Of a stretch of 64,000 bases of DNA, positions 17,507 to 25,741 are shown piece after piece. A program made the translations under genes and the position numbers. Source of the DNA: Duganella sp. BJB480 (GTDB lineage: Bacteria > Pseudomonadota > Gammaproteobacteria > Burkholderiales > Burkholderiaceae_D); assembly GCA_003416985.1 (NCBI GenBank), contig QVIN01000007.1, positions 248,001-312,000 on the forward strand. Direction: 5' to 3'. Each line of letters begins with the position of its first letter. Positions within the stretch are counted from its first letter, which is position 1. A model generated the notes under the pieces. The model worked only from the letters and a program-made list of their open reading frames with translations, had not been told where the DNA came from and searched no databases.

Positions 17507-18283
17507 ATGAGTTTTCGTTACCGCCCCACGCGCTTTTCTGAATATCACGATACTCTCGTGTCTGTCCTATTACAGAGTCCCAATCGGTTCAAATCTTTCG
17601 ACGACTCTAATGTAGACCAGAAGGAAGCCCTTAGAGAAGCGTTTGAAGGACTGCAGAAAACCTTCCCGTTGGTGGAAAAAAAGCTTAAAGACGAGTACCT
17701 CGCGGCGATACTTCGAGAGCTTCTTCGGATGGCCTACGAATTCTATTCGAGCGGCGACAGCCGGAATGGAGCATATGCACTCCAGGAAGTCGAGGGAACC
17801 GTCTGGCCAAGCAGGAATGTCCCCCCTAGACACGCACTCGATGCCGAATGTCGGGTGCACGGCACGTTGAAACGGTATGCAGGCAAGGCTCCGAATCCCT
17901 ACCCATATCCTGGCAGCGTTGAAGATATGGGCCACTCGCAGCTTCAGTTGTTTAGCGCCGTATTGAGGCAGTATGAAGACGGCAGCGAAACTCTACAACC
18001 TGGGGATGAGCACAACTGGTTGCTTGGGCCAGATACGATAGCTCGAAAATTTAATGCTCAGTCAAAGAAAGCTGCGGCTACACGATTCACTCAAGAGCTG
18101 TCGACACGCACATCGCTAGCCGCCTTGCGCGCTACCAGTGTATTTGGCAGCTTGCTAATATTCGACATCGAAGAAACCCATCGTCCCCGCATTTCCGTTC
18201 GAGGGAAGCCAGAGCTATTCAAGACCGGAAGCCCGAACTTCATCGTCGAAGAGGCCATCTGGACCGCAAAACCAGCGAGCTAA
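17507..18283 (+). CDS. Hypothetical protein on low-GC island
   Basis: A 258-residue soluble protein with no signal peptide and no membrane segment. The first third is helical and charged (QKEALREAFEGLQKTFPLVE; LAAILRELLRMAYEFYSSGD); the C-terminal third is more beta-like (SLLIFDIEETHRPRISVRGK). I do not recognise a family. Base composition is clearly less GC-rich than the flanking genes, with AT-ending codons, so it looks acquired. It starts 15 bp after the YkgJ gene and may share its transcript. Confidence 0.68.
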   Translation: MSFRYRPTRFSEYHDTLVSVLLQSPNRFKSFDDSNVDQKEALREAFEGLQKTFPLVEKKLKDEYLAAILRELLRMAYEFYSSGDSRNGAYALQEVEGTVWPSRNVPPRHALDAECRVHGTLKRYAGKAPNPYPYPGSVEDMGHSQLQLFSAVLRQYEDGSETLQPGDEHNWLLGPDTIARKFNAQSKKAAATRFTQELSTRTSLAALRATSVFGSLLIFDIEETHRPRISVRGKPELFKTGSPNFIVEEAIWTAKPAS

Positions 18284-18330
18284 CGCAACGCCTTCGTGCT
18301 TTTCTAACTCCCTCTCTTCCAGTGCCGCAT

Positions 18331-18405
18331 ATGCCGGCCAAAATATGCGACGCCAACGGCGAACAGGCGATCCGCTGGCTGGATGAGTTGGAGCGCGATC
18401 CCCCC
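18331..18405 (+). pseudogene. Remnant of a second YkgJ C-terminus
   Basis: An in-frame stretch reading ICDANGEQAIRWLDELERDP parallels MCGSHREYAIRWLEELECAT at the end of the YkgJ gene 0.9 kb upstream, and its GC-rich codons match the chromosome, not the island. It has no Cys-cluster part and no start context of its own. It is best read as the displaced native 3' end of ykgJ, left when the segment carrying the unknown gene was inserted. Confidence 0.55.
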
Positions 18406-18447
18406 AGCCCAAGTCGAAGCCAACAGTCCAGAAATAATTTAACTGCT

Positions 18448-19140
18448 TTACACGCGCCCCCTGGGCTTGCGAGTCCTCGCCATTTGCTCACGCCTTTCCA
18501 CCGCCTCAAGGTATTGCGCTTCGGTCAGCAACCTGTCTCCTCTGGCGAGAAACCAGCCTTCCACGCAGTCGTTGTCACGCAGAGCTATCTGAACATGAGT
18601 GCCAACGCGAAAACCTGACTTCGGTGCTACCTCGGCGCCCTGATAAAAAGCTCCACGTACCGCTTGAAATGATGGCGAAGGGGGCGAACTATTTTCCCGG
18701 ATGTCGTGGATGAAAGTGAATACCGCATTGTCGAGTTTTCGCAGAATGATGTCAGCGTCGTCTTCACTTGCGGCGGCGTTCTTCGGCACAGGACTACCTG
18801 TCGCCGCCAAACCGGAAAGTAACGCCGGATACGCAAGGGTGAACTCATGAATGCCTTCTTGAGTCGTCATATCCAGCCAGCGCTGAACGCTAAGAACTGC
18901 GCCCACAACCGCAGGCGTGCCAATTGGTCTTGCGGTGTACATCTTCATGGGATTGTTGTGAGATGCGTTGGCAAACATTAATGCTCGCTCGGCGTCCCCT
19001 TCAAAGAAATAGGCCCCCGGTCCCAACCAATCATAGGGATTCTTGCTGAGGTCGAGATGTGCAAGCTTGCCGCTGACTAAATCGTCTCTCGTCGTGATAT
19101 CGCAACCGTGATACGCGACGAGCAAACGACCTTCAATCAT
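18448..19140 (-). CDS. Putative ADP-ribosyltransferase-fold protein (toxin-like)
   Basis: A 230-residue cytoplasmic protein. Residues 8-14 (VAYHGCD) and 37-53 (DWLGPGAYFFEGDAERA) follow the first two motifs of the ART/PARP fold: a YHGT-like strand, then GxGxYF with a following A..FA helix. A C-terminal signature runs AVRGAFYQGAEV and HVQIALRDNDCVEGWF (182-197), where Gln184 could be the third motif residue. No database search was possible, so the fold call is pattern-based inference. The ATG overlaps the stop of a 63-codon gene (ATGA), an arrangement typical of toxin-antitoxin pairs. Base composition is lower in GC than the flanks. Confidence 0.6.
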   Translation of the reverse strand: MIEGRLLVAYHGCDITTRDDLVSGKLAHLDLSKNPYDWLGPGAYFFEGDAERALMFANASHNNPMKMYTARPIGTPAVVGAVLSVQRWLDMTTQEGIHEFTLAYPALLSGLAATGSPVPKNAAASEDDADIILRKLDNAVFTFIHDIRENSSPPSPSFQAVRGAFYQGAEVAPKSGFRVGTHVQIALRDNDCVEGWFLARGDRLLTEAQYLEAVERREQMARTRKPRGRV

Positions 19141-19328
19141 TTGTAGACACGAGAGAGTTTGCCACCGGCTGTAACGATGCCCGAGCGACGCACAGCCCGG
19201 GCGGCGGCCTTATCCGATATCGCGTAAGGATTCGCCGCTTTCGCGGGGGCGGAAGAACTCACCCCGTTGCGCTTGACATCGGGGACAAGCTCATGCGCTG
19301 GCTTGGCTTTTGATTTCGAGGTAACCAT
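19137..19328 (-). CDS. Small basic protein upstream of the ART-like gene
   Basis: A 63-residue Lys/Arg/Ala-rich protein with a disordered N-terminal half and a C-terminal segment NPYAISDKAAARAVRRSGIV then TAGGKLSRVYK. The latter could be a short helical DNA- or protein-binding tail. It overlaps the ART-like gene by 4 bp and is first in the pair, where an antitoxin or chaperone is expected. No family is recognised. The ribosome binding site is weak. Confidence 0.6.
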   Translation of the reverse strand: MVTSKSKAKPAHELVPDVKRNGVSSSAPAKAANPYAISDKAAARAVRRSGIVTAGGKLSRVYK

Positions 19329-19446
19329 GCTTCATTTTCGCACAACGCTCAAAGTGCCGCAAATTTAAGCAGCGATAGTTTTGTGGAACGCCCGCCGAGT
19401 CGACCACTCCATCGCTGGGCGACCCGGCGGACGCTACCACCCCTCG

Positions 19447-21051
19447 CTAAGGCTTGGCGTAGCTATAGGTCAGCGAGTAGGCGCCGCTGCCGGTCACGGC
19501 GCTGATCATCGCGTAGTAGTAGCCGGCCGGGGCGTTGTAGGTCAGCGTCTTGTTCGGCGACGTGCCCTGGCTGGCGGCCACTTGCGCCCAGCCGTTGGCG
19601 CCCCACTGATACAGCGAGACCTGGAAGTTGGTGCCCACCTTCCCGCTCAGGTTCAGCGTGAAGGCGCCGGCCGCCGCCTGCCCCCACCCGGGCGAGGCGC
19701 TCGGCGCGTAGGCGGTGCCGCCGCTGGCGAGCACGCCGGTCTGCGTGATGCCGCCCCCGCCGGTGTATTGCGCGAACACCTTGGCCGCCGCCCCTTCGTT
19801 GACCGCGTGCCACGGATAACCCAGCATCCGCATGCGCGAGTTCTCGGTCGGGCGGTATTTGCCGCTGGCGCAGTATTGCGCGCCCTGGAACACGCCCACC
19901 GTGCCGTTCGGGTACGCGCCCGCGCTGGTCGGCACCGGCGTGCTGGCCGCGATCAGGCCGCGCCACTTGACGCTGCGGGTGCCGTTCATCGTCACGTCCG
20001 GCTCGGCCGGCTCGCCGTTCAGGCTGCAGGTGCCGTAGTCGTATTCGTCGGCCAGCCCGAACGCCGTGTGGCCGATCTCGTGCAGCGCGATCTCGATCGA
20101 TTGCGTCGCCATCGACAGCGTGGCGACCTGCCCGCCGGAGCCGCCGTAGCGCGTGGAGTTGGCGACCACGATGATCACGTCCCTTTCGTCCGGCGCCAGC
20201 ACCGAGCCGACGATGTCCTGCACCTTGTCGTTGTCCACGCACAGCAGGCGGTCGATGTTGTAGCAGTTGAAGGCCGCGTCCATCGCGGTGTCGCGGTAGA
20301 TGCCCTTGTCCGGTTCATCCACGCCGGACTGGTTGCTGGCCACATCCACCCGCCGCACGTTCATGTTGGCGCGGTTGGCGGCGAACAGAGGATCGGCCAG
20401 GAAGCCGTCGATGACCTTCTGCGCATCCGTATGCCACTTGTCCATTTCCGCCGCCGTGTAGCCGTCGCCGACGAACACGTAGTCCATGCGCGCGGCGGCG
20501 GGGCCGGTGCTGACGATGGTGGTGGCGGTGGCCGTCGGCGTCAGGGCGGCGGCGCGCGCGCTGCGCGATGCGCCGGCCAGCTTCGCCAGCGCGGCGCGGT
20601 CGAAGCTCGCCAGCGGCGCGGCGGCGACGGCGCCGCTCATGCCCTTGGCGCTGGCGCCCTGCGCCGGCAGCACCTCGATGGTGGCGGTGGCGCTGTCGAA
20701 GGGCATCGAGACTTCGAACGAGCCGGTTGGCTGGCGCACGGTTTCGGAGATGTCGATGGCTCCGGTGCGCGGATTGAAGACCTCGACGTGGCGCTGCTGG
20801 CTGCCCGCCACCGTCACCTCGTGCAGAATGGCGCCCTGCGCATCGCGCGCGACCACGCGCCACTGCGCGCCGGCCGCTTGGCTGCGCACGTCCGGCGTCA
20901 GGGCGAAGCTGCCGATTTCCGCGTGGCGCGCGCTGAACACGGCGCCGTTGCGGCCATCGGCATAGGACAGGCGCAGCGAGATATTGTCGGCGCTGGCGGC
21001 GCCCGCTGCCAGCAGCGCTGCCAGCGCCGCCGTGATGCGTAGGTGGTTCAT
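19447..21051 (-). CDS. Secreted M64-type metalloprotease (IgA peptidase family)
   Basis: A 534-residue exported protease. A signal peptide covers 1-20 (AAGAASA), and a beta-rich N-terminal domain (about 25-150) matches the M64 N-terminal region. The catalytic domain carries the zinc motif HEIGHTAFGLADEY near 322-335 (HExxH plus a downstream Asp ligand) after DYVFVGDGYTAAEMDKWH, which is an M64 hallmark. The last 70 residues form a PPC-like beta domain (FTLNLSGKVGTNFQVSLYQW). The start at 21051 opens the signal peptide; AAGGGG sits 5 bp upstream. Probably secreted by type II; natural substrates are unknown. Confidence 0.88.
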   Translation of the reverse strand: MNHLRITAALAALLAAGAASADNISLRLSYADGRNGAVFSARHAEIGSFALTPDVRSQAAGAQWRVVARDAQGAILHEVTVAGSQQRHVEVFNPRTGAIDISETVRQPTGSFEVSMPFDSATATIEVLPAQGASAKGMSGAVAAAPLASFDRAALAKLAGASRSARAAALTPTATATTIVSTGPAAARMDYVFVGDGYTAAEMDKWHTDAQKVIDGFLADPLFAANRANMNVRRVDVASNQSGVDEPDKGIYRDTAMDAAFNCYNIDRLLCVDNDKVQDIVGSVLAPDERDVIIVVANSTRYGGSGGQVATLSMATQSIEIALHEIGHTAFGLADEYDYGTCSLNGEPAEPDVTMNGTRSVKWRGLIAASTPVPTSAGAYPNGTVGVFQGAQYCASGKYRPTENSRMRMLGYPWHAVNEGAAAKVFAQYTGGGGITQTGVLASGGTAYAPSASPGWGQAAAGAFTLNLSGKVGTNFQVSLYQWGANGWAQVAASQGTSPNKTLTYNAPAGYYYAMISAVTGSGAYSLTYSYAKP

Positions 21052-21187
21052 GGTGTCCCCTTGGTTTTTGTAGTGGAACACCGATTGTCACGCCGGCGCC
21101 GGCCGCACAATTGCGCAATGCCGCGCAACTTGTACAAAGCTGCTGCCATCGTCGCTGGCTGTTGCGCGGCCGCCGCGCTCGGCCGGA

Positions 21188-21313
21188 TCAGCGCCGCAGC
21201 GCCATCTGCGCCAGCATGCGCTTCAACTCCGCCCAGAATTCCGGCGCCGACACGCTGCGTGGCGTGGCCGGCTTGCGGATGCATAACGGGGTGATGGCGT
21301 GGGTCTGGAACAT
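21188..21313 (-). CDS. Small 41-residue protein
   Basis: MFQTHAITPLCIRKPATPRS followed by VSAPEFWAELKRMLAQMALRR. The ATG at 21313 is preceded by a perfect AAGGAGG, 6 bp away, which strongly supports translation from here rather than from the longer upstream frame (start 21403). The C-terminal half would form an amphipathic helix rich in Met, Leu and Arg. It is divergent from the LysR gene, the position of a regulated target. No family is recognised. Confidence 0.6.
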   Translation of the reverse strand: MFQTHAITPLCIRKPATPRSVSAPEFWAELKRMLAQMALRR

Positions 21314-21457
21314 GGCAACCTCCTTGTCGAATGGTGCGCCGATGTCGATAAATTCTTGTGCATGGATTTTTATCAGCGCATGAGGTATATTTTCCTCCCG
21401 CATGCGCTCGTGATCAAACGAGTAATTTTCGAACCATGCATAAAAAAAACTTAGCCT

Positions 21458-22354
21458 ATGACCAAACCGCTGCGCTCACTCTCCGGCCTGATCGACTTCG
21501 ATTGCGCCGCCCGCTGGGGCAGCTTCAAGCTGGCCGCCCAGGAGCTGCACAAGACGCCGGCGGCCATCAGCCTGCAAGTCAAGCAGCTGGAGGCGGCGGT
21601 CGGCTTCGAGCTGTTCACGCGCCACCCGCGCCACATCGCGCTGACCGACAAGGGGCAGGAACTGGCGGTGACGGTGGCGCGCGTGCTGGGCGAGCTGCGC
21701 GCCAAGGTGACGGCGCTGCAGGACGGCGACGAGGAAAAAATCCTGCGCATCTCCACCACCCACTCGCTGGCGATCAAGTGGCTGGTGCCGCGCATCCACC
21801 GCTTCACCAAGCTGTATCCGGAGCTCGACATCCGCATCGATTCCAGCGACCGCCTGGCCGACATGGAGGACGGCAGCACCGACGCCGCGCTGCGCTTCCA
21901 TGCCATCGAGGACGGCGACCCGGAGCTGCTGTTCCGCGAACGGCTGGTGGCGGTCTACAGCCCGTCGTTGCTGGCGCCCGGCCAGCAGGCGCTGACGCTG
22001 GCCGACCTGCAGCGCTTCCCGCTGCTGCATGAGCAGAGCACCGAGGAGTGGATACAGCTGCTGCGCGAGAACCACATCCTCAAGGGGAAATACGATTTCT
22101 CGCGCAGCTACAGCAACTTCGCCGTACTGGCGCAGGCGGCATTGGCGGGACAGGGCATCAGCCTCGTGTCCTACGCCATCGCCTACGAGGACCTGCGCAC
22201 CGGCGCGCTGAAGATGCTCGCCTGCCGCTGCGCGCCCTACCCGCGCGGCTACCGGCTGGTGGTCAGCCGCAGCAAAGAAGGCACGGCCAAGATCGCCCGA
22301 CTGCGCGCCTGGCTGAAGGACGAAATCGACGAGATGCGCCGCTCGCTGGATTGA
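21458..22354 (+). CDS. LysR-family regulator, GcvA-like
   Basis: A 298-residue LTTR: winged-helix at about 6-65 (LIDFDCAARWGSFKLAAQEL; TPAAISLQVKQLEAAVGFEL; F-TRHPRHIALTDKG) and an effector domain at about 90-290. The AISLQVKQLE recognition helix and the SSDRLADMEDGSTDAALRFH stretch fit the GcvA/DsdC-like branch. The upstream intergenic region has an inverted pair GCGCATG (21376) / CATGCGC (21401), which could be its binding site, and a divergent 41-codon gene. Its 3' end is 15 bp from the convergent bglX. Confidence 0.92.
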   Translation: MTKPLRSLSGLIDFDCAARWGSFKLAAQELHKTPAAISLQVKQLEAAVGFELFTRHPRHIALTDKGQELAVTVARVLGELRAKVTALQDGDEEKILRISTTHSLAIKWLVPRIHRFTKLYPELDIRIDSSDRLADMEDGSTDAALRFHAIEDGDPELLFRERLVAVYSPSLLAPGQQALTLADLQRFPLLHEQSTEEWIQLLRENHILKGKYDFSRSYSNFAVLAQAALAGQGISLVSYAIAYEDLRTGALKMLACRCAPYPRGYRLVVSRSKEGTAKIARLRAWLKDEIDEMRRSLD

Positions 22355-22369
22355 CGCGGCGCGCCCCGG

Positions 22370-24598
22370 CTATCGTGCAGGCAGCAGCTTGAGCGCACCC
22401 TCCAGGCGGATATCGTCGGAGGCGCTGCCGACCATCAGCTTGAAGTCGCCCGCCTCGGCGCCCCACGCCAGCTGGCTGTTGAAGAACGACAGCAGCTCGC
22501 GGTCGATGGTGAAGCTCACGCGGCGCTGCTCGCCCGGCCGCAGATGGATCTTCTGGAAGCCCTTCAGCTCCTTCATTGGCCGCGCCACCGAGGCCACCAT
22601 GTCGCGCAGGTACAGCTGCACGATCTCGGTGCCCTCGGCCTTGCCGGTGTTGGCCAGGTCGAACGACAGCGTGACCTGCTGCGACGGCGACATCTCCGCG
22701 CTGCTGATCGTCAGGCCGGAGTATTTGAAGTCGGTGTAGCTGAGGCCATGCCCGAAGGCGTAGCGCGGACTGTTGACCGAATCGATATAGCCCGATTTGT
22801 AGACCACATCCTTCTCGTCGGTGACGGGCCGGCCGGTGCTGGGCTGCGCGTACGACAGCGGAATCTGGCCGACGCTGCGCGGGAAGGTGATCGGCAGTTT
22901 GCCGGACGGGTTGTAGTCGCCGAACAGCACATTGGCGACCGCGTTGCCGCCCTCGCTGCCGGGGAACCAGGCGTAGACGATGGCGTCCGCCTGGTCGGCG
23001 ATGGTGTTGAACACCAGCGGACGGCCGGCCAGCATCACCACCACGACCGGCTTGCCGGTGGCCTTGAGCGCGGCGAACAGCTGCTCCTGATGGCCGGGCA
23101 GCGAGATGTCGGTGCGGGACTTGGCCTCGCCGCTCATGTCCCAGGTCTCGCCGACGGCCAGCACGACCACGTCCGCCTTGGCCGCCGTGGCGACGGCTTC
23201 GGCAAAGCCCTCGGTGCCGGTGCACCCGGTGCCGCAAGCCTGCGCGTAGCTGACCTGCGCCTTGCCCGCGTGGCCGCGGATGCCTTCGAGGATGCTGACC
23301 ACGCGCGCGCGGTCGCCCTCCACCACCCAGCCGCCTTCCAGGTCGCGCTGCGCGTCGGCCAGCGGGCCGATGACCGCGATGCGCTGCGCGTCGCGCGACA
23401 GCGGCAGTGTGCCGCCCTGGTTCTTCAGCAGCACCAGCGATTTCTGCGCCACGTCCAGCGCGACGGCGCGGTGCGACGGATCGGCCAGCACGGCCTTCTC
23501 GCGCGCGGCGTCGGCGAAGCGGTAGGGATCGTCGAACAGGCCAAGCTCGAACTTCTTGTACAGGATGCGACGCACGGCGTCGTCCAGCGTCTTCATTTTC
23601 ACCTTGCCGGATTTGATCGACTGCTCAAGGTGATTGAGGTGGGCGTAGCTCTCCATGTCCATGTCGCTGCCGGCGTTGATGGCTTTGACCGAGGCGTCGG
23701 CCAGGTCGGCGGCGTAACCATGCGCCACCATCTCGCGCACCGAGCCCCAGTCGCTGACCACGAAGCCCTTGAAGTTCCAGCGGCCCTTGAGGACATCGCG
23801 CTGCAGGAAGCTGTTGCCGGTGGCCGGCACGCCGTTGAGCGTATTGAAGGAGTTCATGAACGTCGCCGCGCCCGCGTCCAGCGCGGCCTTGAACGGCGGC
23901 AGGTAGACCTCGAACAGCTGCTGCTGGCTCATGTCGACCGCGTTGTAGTCTCGGCCCGCCAGCGCCGCGCCATAGGCGGCGAAGTGCTTGGCGGTGGCCA
24001 TCACGGCATCGGTGGCGCCCAGCCGCTTGCCCTGGAAGCCGTGCACCCGCGCGCGCGCGATGGCCGAGCCGAGGAAGGCGTCTTCGCCGGCGCCTTCCAT
24101 CACGCGTCCCCAGCGCGGATCGCGCGCGATGTCGACCATCGGCGCGAAGGTCCAGTGGATGCCGGCGGCGGAAGCCTCGCGCGCGGCGATGCGGGCCGAC
24201 TGCTCGATCGCCTCCATGTCCCACGACGCCGACTCGCCCAGCGGCACGGGGAACACGGTGTGGTAGCCGTGGATCACGTCCTGCCCGAACAGCAGCGGAA
24301 TGTGCAGGCGCGATTGCAGCGCCAGCGCCTGCATCGCGCGCGTGTCGGCCACGCCTTTCACGTTGAGCATGGAGCCGACCTTGCCGCTGCGGATATCGGC
24401 CTGCGTCCGGGCGTCCTCGCCGCTGGCCGGGCCGGTGTTCAGGCTGCCGGATATCTGGTGCAATTGGCCGACCTTCTCGGCCACGGTCATCCGCCGCATC
24501 AGCGCGGCGACTTTGCTTTCGATCTGCGCATCCTGCGCGCCGGCCAGCAGCGGCAGCAGCGCCGCGGCCAGGGCCAGCGAGGTCTTCATCATGGTCAT
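22370..24598 (-). CDS. bglX: Periplasmic beta-glucosidase, GH3
   Basis: A 742-residue GH3 enzyme of BglX architecture: signal peptide (about 1-22), GH3 N-terminal TIM barrel with the nucleophile Asp in FVVSDWGSVREM (about 284), GH3 C-terminal sandwich (residues about 380-610; VVVLAVGETWDMSGEAKSRT near 475), and a fibronectin-III-like C-terminal domain (about 650-730; YTDFKYSGLTISS onward). It hydrolyses terminal beta-glucosidic bonds of oligosaccharides in the periplasm. The ATG at 24598 has GGAAGG 5 bp upstream. It is divergent from udh across a 96-bp region with a LacI-type palindrome. Confidence 0.95.
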   Translation of the reverse strand: MTMMKTSLALAAALLPLLAGAQDAQIESKVAALMRRMTVAEKVGQLHQISGSLNTGPASGEDARTQADIRSGKVGSMLNVKGVADTRAMQALALQSRLHIPLLFGQDVIHGYHTVFPVPLGESASWDMEAIEQSARIAAREASAAGIHWTFAPMVDIARDPRWGRVMEGAGEDAFLGSAIARARVHGFQGKRLGATDAVMATAKHFAAYGAALAGRDYNAVDMSQQQLFEVYLPPFKAALDAGAATFMNSFNTLNGVPATGNSFLQRDVLKGRWNFKGFVVSDWGSVREMVAHGYAADLADASVKAINAGSDMDMESYAHLNHLEQSIKSGKVKMKTLDDAVRRILYKKFELGLFDDPYRFADAAREKAVLADPSHRAVALDVAQKSLVLLKNQGGTLPLSRDAQRIAVIGPLADAQRDLEGGWVVEGDRARVVSILEGIRGHAGKAQVSYAQACGTGCTGTEGFAEAVATAAKADVVVLAVGETWDMSGEAKSRTDISLPGHQEQLFAALKATGKPVVVVMLAGRPLVFNTIADQADAIVYAWFPGSEGGNAVANVLFGDYNPSGKLPITFPRSVGQIPLSYAQPSTGRPVTDEKDVVYKSGYIDSVNSPRYAFGHGLSYTDFKYSGLTISSAEMSPSQQVTLSFDLANTGKAEGTEIVQLYLRDMVASVARPMKELKGFQKIHLRPGEQRRVSFTIDRELLSFFNSQLAWGAEAGDFKLMVGSASDDIRLEGALKLLPAR

Positions 24599-24663
24599 TG
24601 TGCCTTCCTGTTTAAATTTCAGCGTTCATGTTTGAGCCTGCCAATATATCCGCTATACTTCAG

Positions 24664-24677
24664 GTTAAACGTTTAAC
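24664..24677. promoter_or_regulatory. LacI-type operator between bglX and udh
   Basis: GTTAAACGTTTAAC is a perfect 14-bp palindrome with a central CG, the hallmark of LacI/GalR-family operators. It lies 17 bp upstream of the udh start and 65 bp upstream of bglX, so one repressor could control both. No LacI-family gene is in the window. Confidence 0.7.
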
Positions 24678-24694
24678 TACATTTCTGAAAAAAA

Positions 24695-25516
24695 ATGACC
24701 GAGACCTCCCACGCAAAGCCTTTCAAACGTTTACTCCTCACCGGCGCCGGCGGCGGCCTGGGCACCATTCTGCGCGAGCGCGCCAAGGCCTGGGCCGACG
24801 TGGTGCGCCTGAACGACGTCAAGGATCTCGGTCCGGCGCGCGAGGGCGAGGAAATCGTCATCGGCGACCTGGGCGACCGCGACGCCGTGCTGGCGATGAT
24901 GGAAGGCGTGGACGCGGTGCTGCACTTCGGCGGCATCTCGGTCGAGGACAAGTTCGAGACTATCATGAACGCCAACATCCTCGGCCTGCACCACCTGTAC
25001 GAGGCGGTGCACAAGTGCGGCGTCAAGCGCGTGATCTACGCCAGCTCCAGCCACGTGGTGGGCTTCTACGAGACCACGCAGGTGGTGGACGCCGGCATGC
25101 CGCTGCGGCCCGACGGCTTCTATGGCGTGTCGAAGGCGTTCGGCGAGGCGCTGTCGCGCTACTACTACGACCGCTTCGGCACCGAGACTGTGTGCCTGCG
25201 CATCGGCTCCTCCTTCCCCGAGCCGAAGAACAGCCGCATGATGGTCACCTACCTGGCCTACGACGACCTGGTGGAGCTGATACGCTGCTCGCTGTTCACG
25301 CCGCGCGTGGGCCACACGATCACCTTCGGCACGTCGAACAATCCGACCAAATGGTGGGACAACAAGCACGCCGCGCACCTGGGCTATGTGCCCAAGCACA
25401 GCTCCAGCGAGTTCGCCGCCAACTTCCCCGACAGCGCGGCCTACCCCGCGCCGGACGACGCCCCGACCATCTACCAGGGCGGCCCGTTCGTCACGGCGGG
25501 GCCGATGTACAAATAA
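24695..25516 (+). CDS. udh: Uronate dehydrogenase
   Basis: A 273-residue short-chain NAD-dependent oxidoreductase that converts galacturonate and glucuronate to the aldarolactones, the first step of the oxidative uronate pathway. The Rossmann loop LLLTGAGGGLGTIL is at 14-27 and the catalytic YGVSK carries Tyr near 143 and Lys near 147. The stretches CLRIGSSFPEPKNSRMM, VGHTITFGTSNNPTKWWDN and AHLGYVPKHSSSEF follow known Udh proteins almost residue for residue, which separates it from general epimerases. Divergent from bglX; the operator palindrome is 17 bp upstream. Confidence 0.93.
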   Translation: MTETSHAKPFKRLLLTGAGGGLGTILRERAKAWADVVRLNDVKDLGPAREGEEIVIGDLGDRDAVLAMMEGVDAVLHFGGISVEDKFETIMNANILGLHHLYEAVHKCGVKRVIYASSSHVVGFYETTQVVDAGMPLRPDGFYGVSKAFGEALSRYYYDRFGTETVCLRIGSSFPEPKNSRMMVTYLAYDDLVELIRCSLFTPRVGHTITFGTSNNPTKWWDNKHAAHLGYVPKHSSSEFAANFPDSAAYPAPDDAPTIYQGGPFVTAGPMYK

Positions 25517-25557
25517 CGAAGGCGAATGCCTGCTTGGGTATTCCAAATCCCAACTCC

Positions 25558-25700
25558 GTCTAATTCAGTCTAGATAAGTCCGCCTGGGTCCAAATGAGTC
25601 TGAAATTCGGCAGGCGCGATCTAAACCAGTCCATAAAATTCGGGGCAAAGTCTAAATCGATCTTATTTTGGAGGGCGAAAGTCTAAACCAGACAATAAGC
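25558..25700. repeat. Helically phased GTC / 31-bp repeats
   Basis: The gap between udh and the lipoprotein gene holds no gene. From 25558 the trinucleotide GTC recurs at exactly 10-bp steps (25558, 25568, 25578, 25588, 25598). From 25619 there are two and a half imperfect 31-bp units that each begin (A/G)TCTAAA and end in GGGC(A/G)AAA (25619-25649, 25650-25680, 25681-25700). All periods are multiples of about one DNA helix turn. This is not a terminator or CRISPR; it looks like a tandem protein-binding array or a dispersed intergenic element. Confidence 0.65.
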
Positions 25701-25741
25701 CTCCCTGTCGCAAGCCCGCATCGTGCAAACTGATAAACAGT

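Noticed and set aside
25558-25700. CRISPR array in the repeated intergenic tract
   Set aside because: Units are too short and imperfect, there are no uniform repeats or spacers, and no cas genes.
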